From: Collinsella sp.
Lineage (GTDB): Bacteria; Actinomycetota; Coriobacteriia; Coriobacteriales; Coriobacteriaceae
Reading direction: 5' to 3'
Length of the DNA: 43,134 nucleotides
Assembly: GCA_019419455.1 (NCBI GenBank)
Contig: DXZW01000040.1
Location: forward strand, 1-43,134
This document shows positions 30,756 to 38,041 of this stretch, one piece after another; the stretch's first letter is position 1, and every line of letters starts with the position of its first letter. The notes beneath the pieces were generated by a model. It saw nothing but the letters and a program-made list of their open reading frames with translations. It had not been told where the DNA came from and did no database searches. The translations under genes and the position numbers were made by a program.

Positions 30756-31460
30756 CTAACGCTCGTCCACGAGCTTGGCGACGAGGGCCTTGAGCTCGGC
30801 CACCTCTCGCTCGAGTTCCTTGACGCGACGGGCGTTTTCGGTGATGCCCTGACGGTTGAGAGCACTCTGCTCGGCGGCGTCATCGGGCATGTACTCGCGA
30901 TGCTGCTTGGCGTCGAAGCTCTCCTCGAACACGCGGCAGCCGTTGCGCTTGATGATGCGCCCGGGCACGCCCACGACGGTGCAGTTGTCGGGCACGTCCT
31001 TGACGACGACCGAGTTGCCGCCGATCTTGACGTTGTCGCCAATGTGGATGTTGCCAAGCACCTTGGCGCCCGTGCCCACCGTGACATTGTTGCCCAGGGT
31101 GGGGTGGCGTTTGCCGGTCTCGTTACCGGTACCGCCGAGCGTGACGCCTTGGTAGAGCACGCAGTTGTCGCCCACAATGGTGGTCTCGCCGATGACAACG
31201 CCCATGGCGTGGTCGATAAAGAAATGTTTGCCGATCTGTGCAGCGGGATGAATCTCGACGCCGGTGATGTGGCGGGTGATTTGCGAGAGCACGCGGGCGA
31301 GTGAGCGATGGCCGTGCTCCCAGAGCCAGTGCTCGGGCACATGGTTCCACTTGGCGTGTAGGCCGGGATAGGAGAGGAAGATGACCAGGCCGTTTTGCGC
31401 AGCGGGATCCTGTGCCTGGACGGTCCTGATGTCCTCGCGAATGGTATTGATAAAGCTCAC
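30756..31460 (-). CDS. cysE: Serine O-acetyltransferase CysE
   Basis: Makes O-acetylserine from serine and acetyl-CoA, the committing step of cysteine synthesis. 234 aa with the short N-terminal helical part (FINTIREDIRTVQAQDPAAQNG) of the EpsC-type form. The left-handed beta-helix hexapeptides carry the active site HFFIDHAMGVVIGETTIVGDNCVLYQGVTLGG, with the catalytic Asp-His pair. The C-terminus is unusual: after the helix it continues into a coiled coil (ARRVKELEREVAELKALVAKL) that may mediate oligomerisation. The GTG start at 31460 has GGGAGGG eight to ten bases upstream. No cysK is adjacent. Confidence 0.92.
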   Translation of the reverse strand: MSFINTIREDIRTVQAQDPAAQNGLVIFLSYPGLHAKWNHVPEHWLWEHGHRSLARVLSQITRHITGVEIHPAAQIGKHFFIDHAMGVVIGETTIVGDNCVLYQGVTLGGTGNETGKRHPTLGNNVTVGTGAKVLGNIHIGDNVKIGGNSVVVKDVPDNCTVVGVPGRIIKRNGCRVFEESFDAKQHREYMPDDAAEQSALNRQGITENARRVKELEREVAELKALVAKLVDER

Positions 31461-31684
31461 CGGCCGCCCTCCCTTAGCGCCATGGCAATGCGATTCAATA
31501 AAGTATAGCGATTCACTAGGGATTAGGAAGAGCAATCTTTCACGGCTTTGCGCGACAGGTGTCAGTTATGCAAACTTGCTGGTAATGGAGTCATGCTTTT
31601 GTGGGGTTGCGCACGAGGGGGCGCCGCAACCGTATACTGGTCAACTTGGACGTATCCGCGCCCACAACTGAGAGGTTTTACTTC

Positions 31685-32332
31685 ATGGGTTTCATCAATT
31701 TTATCGCCGAGCTGCTTAAGGATCCGCGCACCGCGATCGCCAGCTGGATCGCCGCCGGCCCGCTTATGGCCTACGGCTGTGTGTTCCTGATTATCTTTGT
31801 CGAGACGGGCGTGGTGTTCTTCCCGTTCCTTCCCGGCGACTCGCTGTTGTTCGCCTCGGGCTTCTTTGCCCACAACGGCGGCTTTAACATCGTGGCGCTT
31901 CTGGCCACCGCATGGGCCGCAGCCATCCTGGGCGATCAGTGCAACTTTATGATCGGTCATTTCTTTGGCCAAAAGATCATCGCCTCGGGCAAGGTCAAGG
32001 CCATGACGCCCGAGCGCATTAAAAAGTCCGAGGACTTCCTGGACAAGTGGGGTCACCTGGCCATCTTCCTGGGTCGCTTCTTCCCGTTTATTCGCACCTT
32101 TGTGCCTTTTATCGCCGGCATGGGCGGCATGCACTGGCGCAACTTTGTCATCTTTAACGTGCTGGGCGGCATTACCTGGTCGACGGTCTTTACGCTGCTG
32201 GGCTACTTCTTTGGCGGCATTCCCTTTGTGCAGGAGCACTTTGAGCTGCTGATTATCGGCATCGTCGCCGTGTCGATCATCCCGACCGTGGTCGGTCTGG
32301 TTAAGGCTAAGCTGGGCAAAAAGAACGCGTAG
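31685..32332 (+). CDS. DedA-family membrane protein
   Basis: 215-aa polytopic DedA/SNARE-associated protein with the conserved motifs ETGVVFFPFLPGDSLLFASGF, GDQCNFMIGHFFG and FLGRFFPFIRTFVPFIAGMGGM. Members are linked to undecaprenyl-phosphate or phospholipid flipping and to membrane-potential homeostasis. ATG 31685 was chosen from the start of similarity (GFINFIAELL) and the GAGAGG at 31669-31674. The frame is open further upstream but no Shine-Dalgarno supports it. Single gene ending in a terminator. Confidence 0.9.
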   Translation: MGFINFIAELLKDPRTAIASWIAAGPLMAYGCVFLIIFVETGVVFFPFLPGDSLLFASGFFAHNGGFNIVALLATAWAAAILGDQCNFMIGHFFGQKIIASGKVKAMTPERIKKSEDFLDKWGHLAIFLGRFFPFIRTFVPFIAGMGGMHWRNFVIFNVLGGITWSTVFTLLGYFFGGIPFVQEHFELLIIGIVAVSIIPTVVGLVKAKLGKKNA

Positions 32333-32361
32333 CTCGAGCCAGCGCGCAAACCGTGCCGTTG

Positions 32362-32396
32362 AGGCCCGTCACCCTTTACGGTGGCGGGCCTTTCTG
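32362..32396 (+). terminator. Terminator of the dedA-type gene
   Basis: AGGCCCGTCAC and GTGGCGGGCCT (one mismatch) followed by TTCT. Confidence 0.75.
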
Positions 32397-32415
32397 CTTC
32401 GGTCAAATGAAAATA

Positions 32416-32431
32416 CTTTACTTAGTTAAAG
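32416..32431. promoter_or_regulatory. CTTTA-N6-TAAAG dyad upstream of ilvE
   Basis: CTTTACTTAGTTAAAG, centred about 50 bp before the predicted ilvE transcript start. It shares its arms with the importer dyad at 9198-9217. Position fits an activator. Confidence 0.45.
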
Positions 32432-32438
32432 AAAAGCG

Positions 32439-32467
32439 TTTTATCAGACGCGTACGGGGAGTACAAT
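32439..32467 (+). promoter_or_regulatory. Promoter of ilvE
   Basis: TTTTAT (32439-32444), 17-base spacer, TACAAT (32462-32467). The -35 is weak, which would fit activation from the upstream dyad. The predicted start of transcription is about 32474. Confidence 0.45.
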
Positions 32468-32474
32468 CTCGTGC

Positions 32475-32624
32475 ATGCGAATCGACGTGCCATCGGCTTT
32501 GATGCCGTTCGCGTGTCCCGTCCGGCTCTACGCTCCGGGCGTGCGACGTTGCGACGCGGTCGGCTTCGGTCTTTGCGTGCGGGTTCGCGAGTATGCAACT
32601 GTGTATGTAAGGAGCGACATATGA
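32475..32624 (+). CDS. Upstream ORF, possible leaderless leader peptide of ilvE
   Basis: A 49-codon frame, MRIDVPSALMPFACPVRLYA to ...TVYVRSDI, starts one or two bases after the predicted transcript start, so it could be translated as a leaderless mRNA. Its TGA overlaps the ilvE ATG as ATGA, the classic coupling arrangement. Eight valines, plus Ile and Leu, make it rich in branched-chain residues. No Shine-Dalgarno. Codon use is not obviously that of a conserved gene. It may be a regulatory leader or just an open frame in the 5' UTR. Confidence 0.35.
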   Translation: MRIDVPSALMPFACPVRLYAPGVRRCDAVGFGLCVRVREYATVYVRSDI

Positions 32625-33673
32625 CTGTCGAGAAGAAGGATATCGATTGGGGTAGCCTCGGCTTTGGCTACATGAAAACCGATTACAGCTACGAGGCTCA
32701 TTGGAAGGATGGCGAGTGGGACGAGGGTGGCCTGACCACCGACCACACCCTGCATGTTTCCGAGTGCGGCGGCATCTTCCATTACTGCCAGGAGGTCTTT
32801 GAGGGCCTGAAGGCCTACACCGCCGAGGACGGCAGCATCGTCTGCTTCCGTCCCGACATGAACGCTGAGCGTATGTATAACTCTGCCCAGCGCCTCGAGA
32901 TGCCCCCGTTCCCCAAGGACAAGTTTGTCGAGGCCGTCAAGCAGGTCGTTTCTGCCAACGCCGCCTGGGTTCCGCCCTTCGGCTCCGGTGCGACCCTGTA
33001 CGTGCGTCCGTTTATGATCGGCTCCGGTGACGTGATCGGCGTGGCTCCCGCTCCTGAGTACACGTTCCGCATTCTCGTGACCCCGGTCGGTCCGTACTTT
33101 AAGGGCGGCCTCAAGCCCGTCAAGCTGCGCGTTTCCGAGTACGACCGCGCCGCACCGCACGGCACCGGCAATATCAAGGCCGGCCTGAACTACGCCATGT
33201 CCCTCAAGCCCACGATGGAGGCCCATCGCGAGGGTTATGCCGAGAACCTGTATCTCGACTCCGAGTCCCGCACCTATGTCGAGGAGACCGGTGGCGCGAA
33301 CGTTCTGTTCGTGAAGGAGAACGGCACCCTCGTCGTTCCTCAGTCGCACACCGACTCCATCCTGCCCTCCATCACCCGTCGCTCGCTCGTTCAGGTTGCC
33401 GAGGATTTGGGCATGACCGTCGACCAGCGTCCCGTCGAGTGGGCCGAGGTCAAGGCCGGCACCTTTGTGGAATGCGGCCTGTGCGGCACCGCTGCCGTCA
33501 TCTCCCCGGTGGGCGAGATCGACAACAAGGTCTACGGTGCCGATGAGACCGTGACCTTCCCGGCTGGCTGCACCGAGATCGGCCCCGTGATGAAGAAGCT
33601 TCGCGAGACCCTGACTGGTATTCAGTCCGGTGCTGTCGAGGATAAGCACAACTGGGTTTACACCGTCGCGTAA
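32621..33673 (+). CDS. ilvE: Branched-chain amino-acid aminotransferase
   Basis: Fold-type IV PLP enzyme that transaminates Val, Leu and Ile with 2-oxoglutarate. The Schiff-base lysine is in TGNIKAGLNYAMSL. The substrate/PLP region YLDSESRTYVEETGGANVLF and the later ITRRSLVQVAEDLG and FVECGLCGTAAVISPVG (phosphate cup) are typical. 350 aa. ATG 32621 follows AAGGAGCGACAT. It overlaps the stop of an upstream 49-codon ORF by ATGA. Strong, clean codon use suggests high expression. Ends at a strong terminator. Probably regulated with the importer through a shared CTTTA-N6-TAAAG dyad. Confidence 0.94.
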   Translation: MTVEKKDIDWGSLGFGYMKTDYSYEAHWKDGEWDEGGLTTDHTLHVSECGGIFHYCQEVFEGLKAYTAEDGSIVCFRPDMNAERMYNSAQRLEMPPFPKDKFVEAVKQVVSANAAWVPPFGSGATLYVRPFMIGSGDVIGVAPAPEYTFRILVTPVGPYFKGGLKPVKLRVSEYDRAAPHGTGNIKAGLNYAMSLKPTMEAHREGYAENLYLDSESRTYVEETGGANVLFVKENGTLVVPQSHTDSILPSITRRSLVQVAEDLGMTVDQRPVEWAEVKAGTFVECGLCGTAAVISPVGEIDNKVYGADETVTFPAGCTEIGPVMKKLRETLTGIQSGAVEDKHNWVYTVA

Positions 33674-33731
33674 GCTGTCTTGTATGTCCGGTCCGAGGGC
33701 GACCTTCCTTTCCGGCGCGTCCTCGGACATG

Positions 33732-33776
33732 AAAGAACCCCCCGCTGCGCACTACGTGCGGCGGGGGGTTCTTTCG
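33732..33776 (+). terminator. Terminator of ilvE
   Basis: AAAGAACCCCCCGC and GCGGGGGGTTCTTT form a 14-bp stem; the T-run is inside the stem end. Confidence 0.88.
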
Positions 33777-33817
33777 TCCTGCGGAGTGCGCCGAGAGGGG
33801 GACTTTCGCGAAAAAGG

Positions 33818-33856
33818 AAACCGCCCCGTCGAAGTATGCATTCGACGGGGCGGTTT
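33818..33856 (-). terminator. Terminator of lemA
   Basis: AAACCGCCCCGTCGAA and TTCGACGGGGCGGTTT form a 16-bp stem; on the minus strand TTTCCTTTTT follows. Confidence 0.85.
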
Positions 33857-33892
33857 ATGCATTTGGCCGATTAAGGATGCGCTGCCAAACTA

Positions 33893-34444
33893 CTAGAACT
33901 TGACGGTCGGGGCCTGGCGGGCTGCTTCGGCGGCCTCGAAGCCCTGGCGCTCCTTAAACTGGAAGATGCCGGCAAAGATGACAGCCGGGAACGTCTGAAT
34001 GGCGTTGTTGTAGCTGAGCACGCAGTCGTTGTAGCTCTGGCGTGCATAGCTAATCTTGTTCTCGGTATCCTCGAGCGACGCCTGCAGCTGCGTAAAGTTG
34101 GTGTTTGCCTTAAGGTCGGGATAGGCCTCGGCTACGGCGAAGAGCTGGCGTAGCGCACCGGTCAGCACGTTGTCGGCCTCCATCTTGGCCTCGGGCGTGG
34201 TGGCCTTGACGGCGGTGTTACGCGCGCTGATCACGGCGGAGAGCGTCTCTTGCTCGTGCTTGGCGTAGCCCTTGACGGTCTCGACCAGGTTGGGGATCAG
34301 GTCGTTGCGGCGCTGCAGCTGCGTATCGATGTTCTGCCAGGCGTTATCGATGCGGTTACGCTTGGTGACCATGTTGTTGTAGATGCCGGCGATGGCGCAG
34401 GCAATCACAATGACAACAACGATGCCGATGATGACGGTAATCAT
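33893..34444 (-). CDS. lemA: LemA family protein
   Basis: 183-aa membrane-anchored helical protein. One N-terminal TM helix (about 3-21, VIIGIVVVIVIACAIAGIY) is followed by the LemA signature NRIDNAWQNIDTQLQRRNDLIPNLVETVKGYAKHEQETL and AEAYPDLKANTNFTQLQASLEDTENKISYARQSYND. Function is unclear; the family has been tied to envelope processes and often neighbours a DUF2207 or HtpX-like gene, neither present here. CGGAGACATC precedes the ATG. Divergent from a TetR-type gene, with a GGTATA/TATACC dyad between. Confidence 0.92.
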   Translation of the reverse strand: MITVIIGIVVVIVIACAIAGIYNNMVTKRNRIDNAWQNIDTQLQRRNDLIPNLVETVKGYAKHEQETLSAVISARNTAVKATTPEAKMEADNVLTGALRQLFAVAEAYPDLKANTNFTQLQASLEDTENKISYARQSYNDCVLSYNNAIQTFPAVIFAGIFQFKERQGFEAAEAARQAPTVKF

Positions 34445-34491
34445 GATGTCTCCGTTTCGAATGGCCGCGGCGGCATGCGCCAGCTGCCGTT

Positions 34492-34513
34492 GGTATAACG
34501 CTACTAGTATACC
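34492..34513. promoter_or_regulatory. Dyad between lemA and the tetR-type gene
   Basis: GGTATA-N10-TATACC, perfect 6-bp arms, in the divergent promoter region; it overlaps TATACT, a plausible lemA -10 on the minus strand. Candidate TetR operator. Confidence 0.35.
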
Positions 34514-34643
34514 CGCAACGTTTTGCCGTGCCGAACTTTCCGGTAAGCGTTATGTTTTCGGCGGGGTCGGCACCGGGGTAAAACGCGCGAGGTACAGGTG
34601 TAAGATATGCGACAGATTGACGAGTGTTGTCTTTGCCCTGAGG

Positions 34644-35240
34644 ATGGCGATACCAGTGGACCTTCGCATTAAGAAAACCTACCGTGCCCTGTTCGATGCT
34701 TTCACCGAGCTTCTCGAGGAGCATCGTTTTGAGGACCTGACGGTTGCCATGCTGTGCGACCGCGCCATGATTCGCCGCACGACGTTCTACAAGCACTTTC
34801 GCGACAAGAACGATTACTTTGCCTTTTATATCGATGAGCTCATGTCCGGCTTGCCGCAAAAACAGCCCGATGAGGCCGGCACAGTGTCTGCCGAGGACGT
34901 GCGCGCGCTTCGGCACGCGATTTTGGACGATGCCATGGACCTGATTCTGGCCCATGAGCAGCTCATGGACAACATTTTGGCGAGCAGCATGTCGGGAATG
35001 CTGACCAACGTTATTTGCGACCGTATTGCCCGCTCCATCCGCGAGCGTGTGATGAACGTGCTTGCCGAGGATGCCCTGGCCCCCGTGTCACTCGAGACGA
35101 CGTCTGAGTTTGTCGCCGGCGGTATTATTCGACTTTTCACGATATGGTGGGAATCGGGCCACGATCTTGAGCGTCGACCCGAGATGGCCGACGTGGTCGA
35201 TGCGCTGTTTGAGCGGACCATGACACCGGTGCATCACTAG
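34644..35240 (+). CDS. TetR-family transcriptional regulator
   Basis: 198-aa regulator: LRIKKTYRALFDAFTELLEEHRFEDLTVAMLCDRAMIRRTTFYKHFRDKNDYF is a standard TetR/AcrR helix-turn-helix (about 7-60). A helical C-terminal domain follows (EFVAGGIIRLFTIWWESGHDL), of the type often seen in short TetR regulators of Gram-positives. Start uncertain: ATG 34644 has only GAGG directly in front; GTG 34656, four codons later, has a better-placed AGGATGG. The frame is open upstream. Divergent from lemA, followed at once by tRNA-Ser on the other strand. No exporter is directly adjacent. Confidence 0.85.
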   Translation: MAIPVDLRIKKTYRALFDAFTELLEEHRFEDLTVAMLCDRAMIRRTTFYKHFRDKNDYFAFYIDELMSGLPQKQPDEAGTVSAEDVRALRHAILDDAMDLILAHEQLMDNILASSMSGMLTNVICDRIARSIRERVMNVLAEDALAPVSLETTSEFVAGGIIRLFTIWWESGHDLERRPEMADVVDALFERTMTPVHH

Positions 35241-35243
35241 AAG

Positions 35244-35333
35244 TGGCGGAGAGAGGGGGATTCGAACCCCCGGAACGCTCTCGCGCTCAACGGTTTTCAA
35301 GACCGCCGCATTCAACCGCTCTGCCATCTCTCC
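35244..35333 (-). tRNA. tRNA-Ser (anticodon UGA)
   Basis: Ninety bases on the minus strand. Acceptor stem GGAGAGA/TCTCTCC, discriminator G, and CCA encoded (35244-35246). The anticodon loop CTTGAAA gives anticodon TGA, with a long variable arm typical of tRNA-Ser. The T-loop is GGGGGTTCGAATCCCCC. Reads UCA/UCG-type serine codons. Confidence 0.95.
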
Positions 35334-35384
35334 GTGAGTCGTAATGATAGCATCGTTTTGAATTTGCAACAGGGAAGGCGAACG

Positions 35385-37166
35385 ATGACGATCACCGAAA
35401 TCGACGAGAAGTTCATGCGCGAGGCGTTGGCGGAGGCGCGAGCCGCCGCGGCGGTGGGCGAGGTGCCCATCGGAGCCGTAGTGGTGCGCGACGGCAAGAT
35501 CGTCGCGAGGGCGCATAATCGTCGCGAGCTCGACCAGGACCCTTCGGCGCATGCGGAGTTCGCGGCCCTGTGCACCGCTGCCCGGGCGCTTGGCCGCTGG
35601 CGCCTTTCCAACTGTACGGTCTACGTGACGCTTGAACCCTGCTGCATGTGCGCGGGGCTTATGGTCAACGCGCGCGTGGGGCGCTGCGTGTATGGCGCGG
35701 CTGATGCCAAGGCCGGCGCACTGGGTTCGCTGTATGACCTGAATGCCGATTCGCGTCTGAACCATCGGTTTAATGTGACCACCGGCGTGCTGGCGGATGA
35801 GTGTCGTGAGGTGTTGAGCGGGTATTTTTGTGGGCTGCGTGGTGCCGATGGTGCTGGCTGCGGTTGTGGGGCCGATCTTGAGGCACATGCCGCTCACGCT
35901 GAGGCGCTCGCGTGTGCCGAAGATATCGTCGTTGAGGCGGTCGATTTTGGTGCCGCGTGCCGCCGGCCCCGCCGTGTGCTGTTGGCGATTGATTCCTTTA
36001 AAGGTAGCGTTTCGAGCGCGCAGGCGGAGACGGCGGTTGCCGAAGGCGTGCGCCGCGTTTGGCCCGATGCCGAGGTGGACACGTTGCCGCTGGCGGATGG
36101 CGGTGAGGGGACGCTCGATGCCGTTGCCGCGTGCGGCGGTGAGATTGTGACCTGCGAGGTGGCAGGCCCCTTGGACAAGCGTGTGCCTGCCCGGATGCTG
36201 GTTGATGTCGAGCGCGAGTCCGCGGTCATCGAGATGGCCGAGGCGGCCGGCATCGGGTACTCGCCTTGCACGGAGTCGTCGGCGCTGGCCGCTACAACCT
36301 ATGGCGTGGGCGAGCTCATGCTTCGCGCGGTTCGCACGGGCGCAAAGACTATCTATATTGGCTTGGGCGGCAGCGCCACCAACGACGGTGGCGCCGGCAT
36401 GCTGCAGGCGCTGGGCGCGCGCGTTGTCGATGAGCACGGCCGCGATATCGCTCCCGGGCTTGCGGGACTTGAGCAGGTGGTGAGTATCGATTTGGCGCCG
36501 GCGCTTCGGGCGCTGAATGGCACGCGTGTCGTTGTGCTTTCCGATGTCGAGAACCCACTCGTGGGGCGTCGCGGCGCATTGGCGGTGTTCGGCGGGCAGA
36601 AGGGTTTGCCGACGGGTGATGCCGAAGCGCTGCGCAGGTACGACAGTTGGATGGTCGGCTACGGTCGTCTGCTCGATACGGCGATTTTCGAGATGCGAGC
36701 CCAGAAGCTGCTGCGCGTGCCCGAGGGTGCACGGACATTTGGCTCGGTGCTCGGTGTGCCCGGTGCCGGTGCCGCCGGCGGCCTGGGCGCCGCGCTGCTA
36801 GCGCTCGGTGCGGAGCTGCGCTCGGGCGTGGAGACGGTGCTTGATCTGATTGGGTTTGAGGAGCGCGTGCGCGATGCCGACCTGGTCATAACGGGCGAGG
36901 GCAATATGGACGAGCAATCCGCTGCCGGCAAGGCGCCGGTGGGCGTGGCTCGTCGTGCGAAGCGATATGGCAAGCCGGTGGTCGCCGTCGTTGGCGGTCG
37001 CGCTGACAACCTGGATGCGGTGTACGGGCAGGGCGTCGACTTGGTTTTGCCGGTCTGCCGCAAGCCCATGGATCTGGAGCAGGCACTCGATCCGCAAGAA
37101 GCCACAACCAACCTCATCTGCGCCGGTGAAGCCGCCGCCCAAGCCTACGACCTTGGCCGTATCTAA
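35385..37166 (+). CDS. Fusion: tRNA adenosine deaminase TadA + glycerate kinase
   Basis: 593-aa single reading frame. Residues 1-150 are TadA, which deaminates A34 of tRNA-Arg(ACG) to inosine: HAE at 56-58 (zinc His, proton-shuttle Glu) and PCCMCAG at 85-91 (zinc Cys 86 and 89). A linker of ~45 residues, Ala/Gly/Cys/His-rich, follows. Residues about 197-593 are a complete GlxK-type glycerate kinase: RRVLLAIDSFKGSVSSAQ, PLADGGEGTLDA, IGLGGSATNDGGAGMLQALGA, VLGVPGAGAAGGLGAALLALG and VITGEGNMDEQSAAGKAP. It phosphorylates glycerate with ATP. Both halves look intact. ATG 35385 follows AGGGAAGGCG. The functions have no obvious link; alternatively the fusion is a chance read-through of neighbouring genes. 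Confidence 0.88.
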   Translation: MTITEIDEKFMREALAEARAAAAVGEVPIGAVVVRDGKIVARAHNRRELDQDPSAHAEFAALCTAARALGRWRLSNCTVYVTLEPCCMCAGLMVNARVGRCVYGAADAKAGALGSLYDLNADSRLNHRFNVTTGVLADECREVLSGYFCGLRGADGAGCGCGADLEAHAAHAEALACAEDIVVEAVDFGAACRRPRRVLLAIDSFKGSVSSAQAETAVAEGVRRVWPDAEVDTLPLADGGEGTLDAVAACGGEIVTCEVAGPLDKRVPARMLVDVERESAVIEMAEAAGIGYSPCTESSALAATTYGVGELMLRAVRTGAKTIYIGLGGSATNDGGAGMLQALGARVVDEHGRDIAPGLAGLEQVVSIDLAPALRALNGTRVVVLSDVENPLVGRRGALAVFGGQKGLPTGDAEALRRYDSWMVGYGRLLDTAIFEMRAQKLLRVPEGARTFGSVLGVPGAGAAGGLGAALLALGAELRSGVETVLDLIGFEERVRDADLVITGEGNMDEQSAAGKAPVGVARRAKRYGKPVVAVVGGRADNLDAVYGQGVDLVLPVCRKPMDLEQALDPQEATTNLICAGEAAAQAYDLGRI

Positions 37167-37182
37167 AACCCATCCCCTCGAT

Positions 37183-37251
37183 AAGTTGCGGTGAAATACG
37201 GAGTGTTTTTGCCTTTAAGGTGCCAATTCAGTCCGTATTCCACCGCAACTT
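37183..37251. repeat. Inverted repeat after the tadA-glxK fusion
   Basis: AAGTTGCGGTGAAATACGGA (37183-37202) and its complement at 37232-37251 match at 19 of 20 positions; flanking CTCG/CGAG extends the pairing. It may serve as terminator; no U-run. Confidence 0.7.
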
Positions 37252-37318
37252 CGAGAATGGCTATCCGAGGCTGGCCGCCTTGGGCCTTGGGTCGGACCGT
37301 CCGCCATGAAATGCGGCC

Positions 37319-37447
37319 ATCTACTACGTTTAGCCGAGCACCTCTGACCATCCCGGAATATGCGAAAATAAAACCGCAGGTAGACGGCTTGCCGATTTTC
37401 GAAAAAGCCGGCTATGGTTGGCTCCTGCGGCTTAAACGTAGTAGATA
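37319..37447. repeat. Inverted repeat, ATCTACTACGTTTA arms
   Basis: ATCTACTACGTTTAGCCG on the left pairs with CGGCTTAAACGTAGTAGAT on the right, 14 bp perfect plus four more with one bulge. The long loop contains an inner CGGCTT...AAGCCGG-like pairing. Non-coding. Confidence 0.6.
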
Positions 37448-37480
37448 GGCCCCTTTCGTGGCATAGCGTCAGACCTGTCT

Positions 37481-37562
37481 TTTTGGACGGGGCTTTTTTG
37501 ACTACTTTCGCCACCCTGATGCCCCACCGGTCAAAAAGCAGTCAAAAAAGCCCCGTCCAAAA
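37481..37562. repeat. Perfect 23-bp inverted repeat
   Basis: TTTTGGACGGGGCTTTTTTG (then ACT) at 37481-37503 is exactly complementary to 37540-37562, with a 36-base loop. Lies 45 bp upstream of the SRP RNA. The AGCCCCGTCC stem with A/T runs could terminate transcription on either strand. Confidence 0.8.
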
Positions 37563-37607
37563 TTAGCTACCTTGCCCCATCGGGCTGGAGCGGGTAAGAT
37601 ATACCGA

Positions 37608-37728
37608 GCGCCTAGCGCGTTCGATGGGTTCGGATGACGACATGTTCCGAATCTGGTCAGGTCCGGAAGGAAGCAGCCATAAGGAGCCTCTGTCGGGCAT
37701 CCGGATCCATCGAGTGCGCAGGCGCTTT
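37608..37728 (+). ncRNA. ffs: Signal recognition particle RNA, 4.5S type
   Basis: The universal SRP domain IV sequence GGTCAGGTCCGGAAGGAAGC is present (37655-37674), followed by AGCC. The long helix closes with GCGCCT (37608-37613) and AGGCGC (37720-37725), then TTTTT as terminator. Inside, GTTCGGATG pairs with CATCCGGAT. About 120 bases, the short bacterial form without an Alu domain. Binds Ffh to target nascent membrane and secreted proteins. Start and end are set by helix closure. Confidence 0.92.
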
Positions 37729-37737
37729 TTGGTGCCG

Positions 37738-37844
37738 CGGCTACCCGCGAGTGCCGGCAGGGCGCTTGGTGTCTCGCTGGTCCTCGGCTTCGCCTGCGGG
37801 ATCGCTCGACTACCAAGCGCCCTGCCGGCACTCGCGGGTAGCCG
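37738..37844. repeat. Nested palindrome 4 (33-bp perfect arms) after SRP RNA
   Basis: Arms 37738-37770 and 37812-37844 are perfectly complementary over 33 bp (CGGCTACCCGCGAGTGCCGG...). The 41-base core contains imperfect inner pairing (GTCTCGC/GCTCGAC, GGCTTCGCC). TTTTGGT before and ACCAAAA after continue the pairing across a 4-base interruption. It begins 8 bp after the SRP U-run. Architecture as for the elements at 8996, 10095 and 10944. Confidence 0.8.
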
Positions 37845-37968
37845 ACCAAAACCGCCTGAAGGGTCACATTTATCTGATAATTGAATCCCTGGCGTTATGT
37901 CGCTCGCTGACTGCGTCAAAACAGTGACGGTTTTTACCACCATCCAAGATTCTTCTGTAACGAGTTGC

Positions 37969-37997
37969 TTACGTATCTTCAGGGCTCTCCGTACTAT
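37969..37997 (+). promoter_or_regulatory. Promoter of the second ABC exporter
   Basis: TTACGT (37969-37974), 17-base spacer, TACTAT (37992-37997); transcript start expected near 38004. CTATCA and TGATAG near 37995-38030 form a loose dyad. Confidence 0.5.
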
Positions 37998-38041
37998 CAT
38001 GAATCAGATTGAAGAGAGATGATGATAGGGAGCGCCTTTTT

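Noticed and set aside
29186..31342. A 718-codon minus-strand frame across the exporter end and cysE
   Set aside because: It spans a convergent gene pair, a terminator and a repeat; low-complexity composition indicates a shadow of real genes.
37624..37927. Open frames of about 90 codons across the SRP RNA
   Set aside because: They read through a well-defined structural RNA and a 33-bp palindrome; there is no reason to think they are translated.
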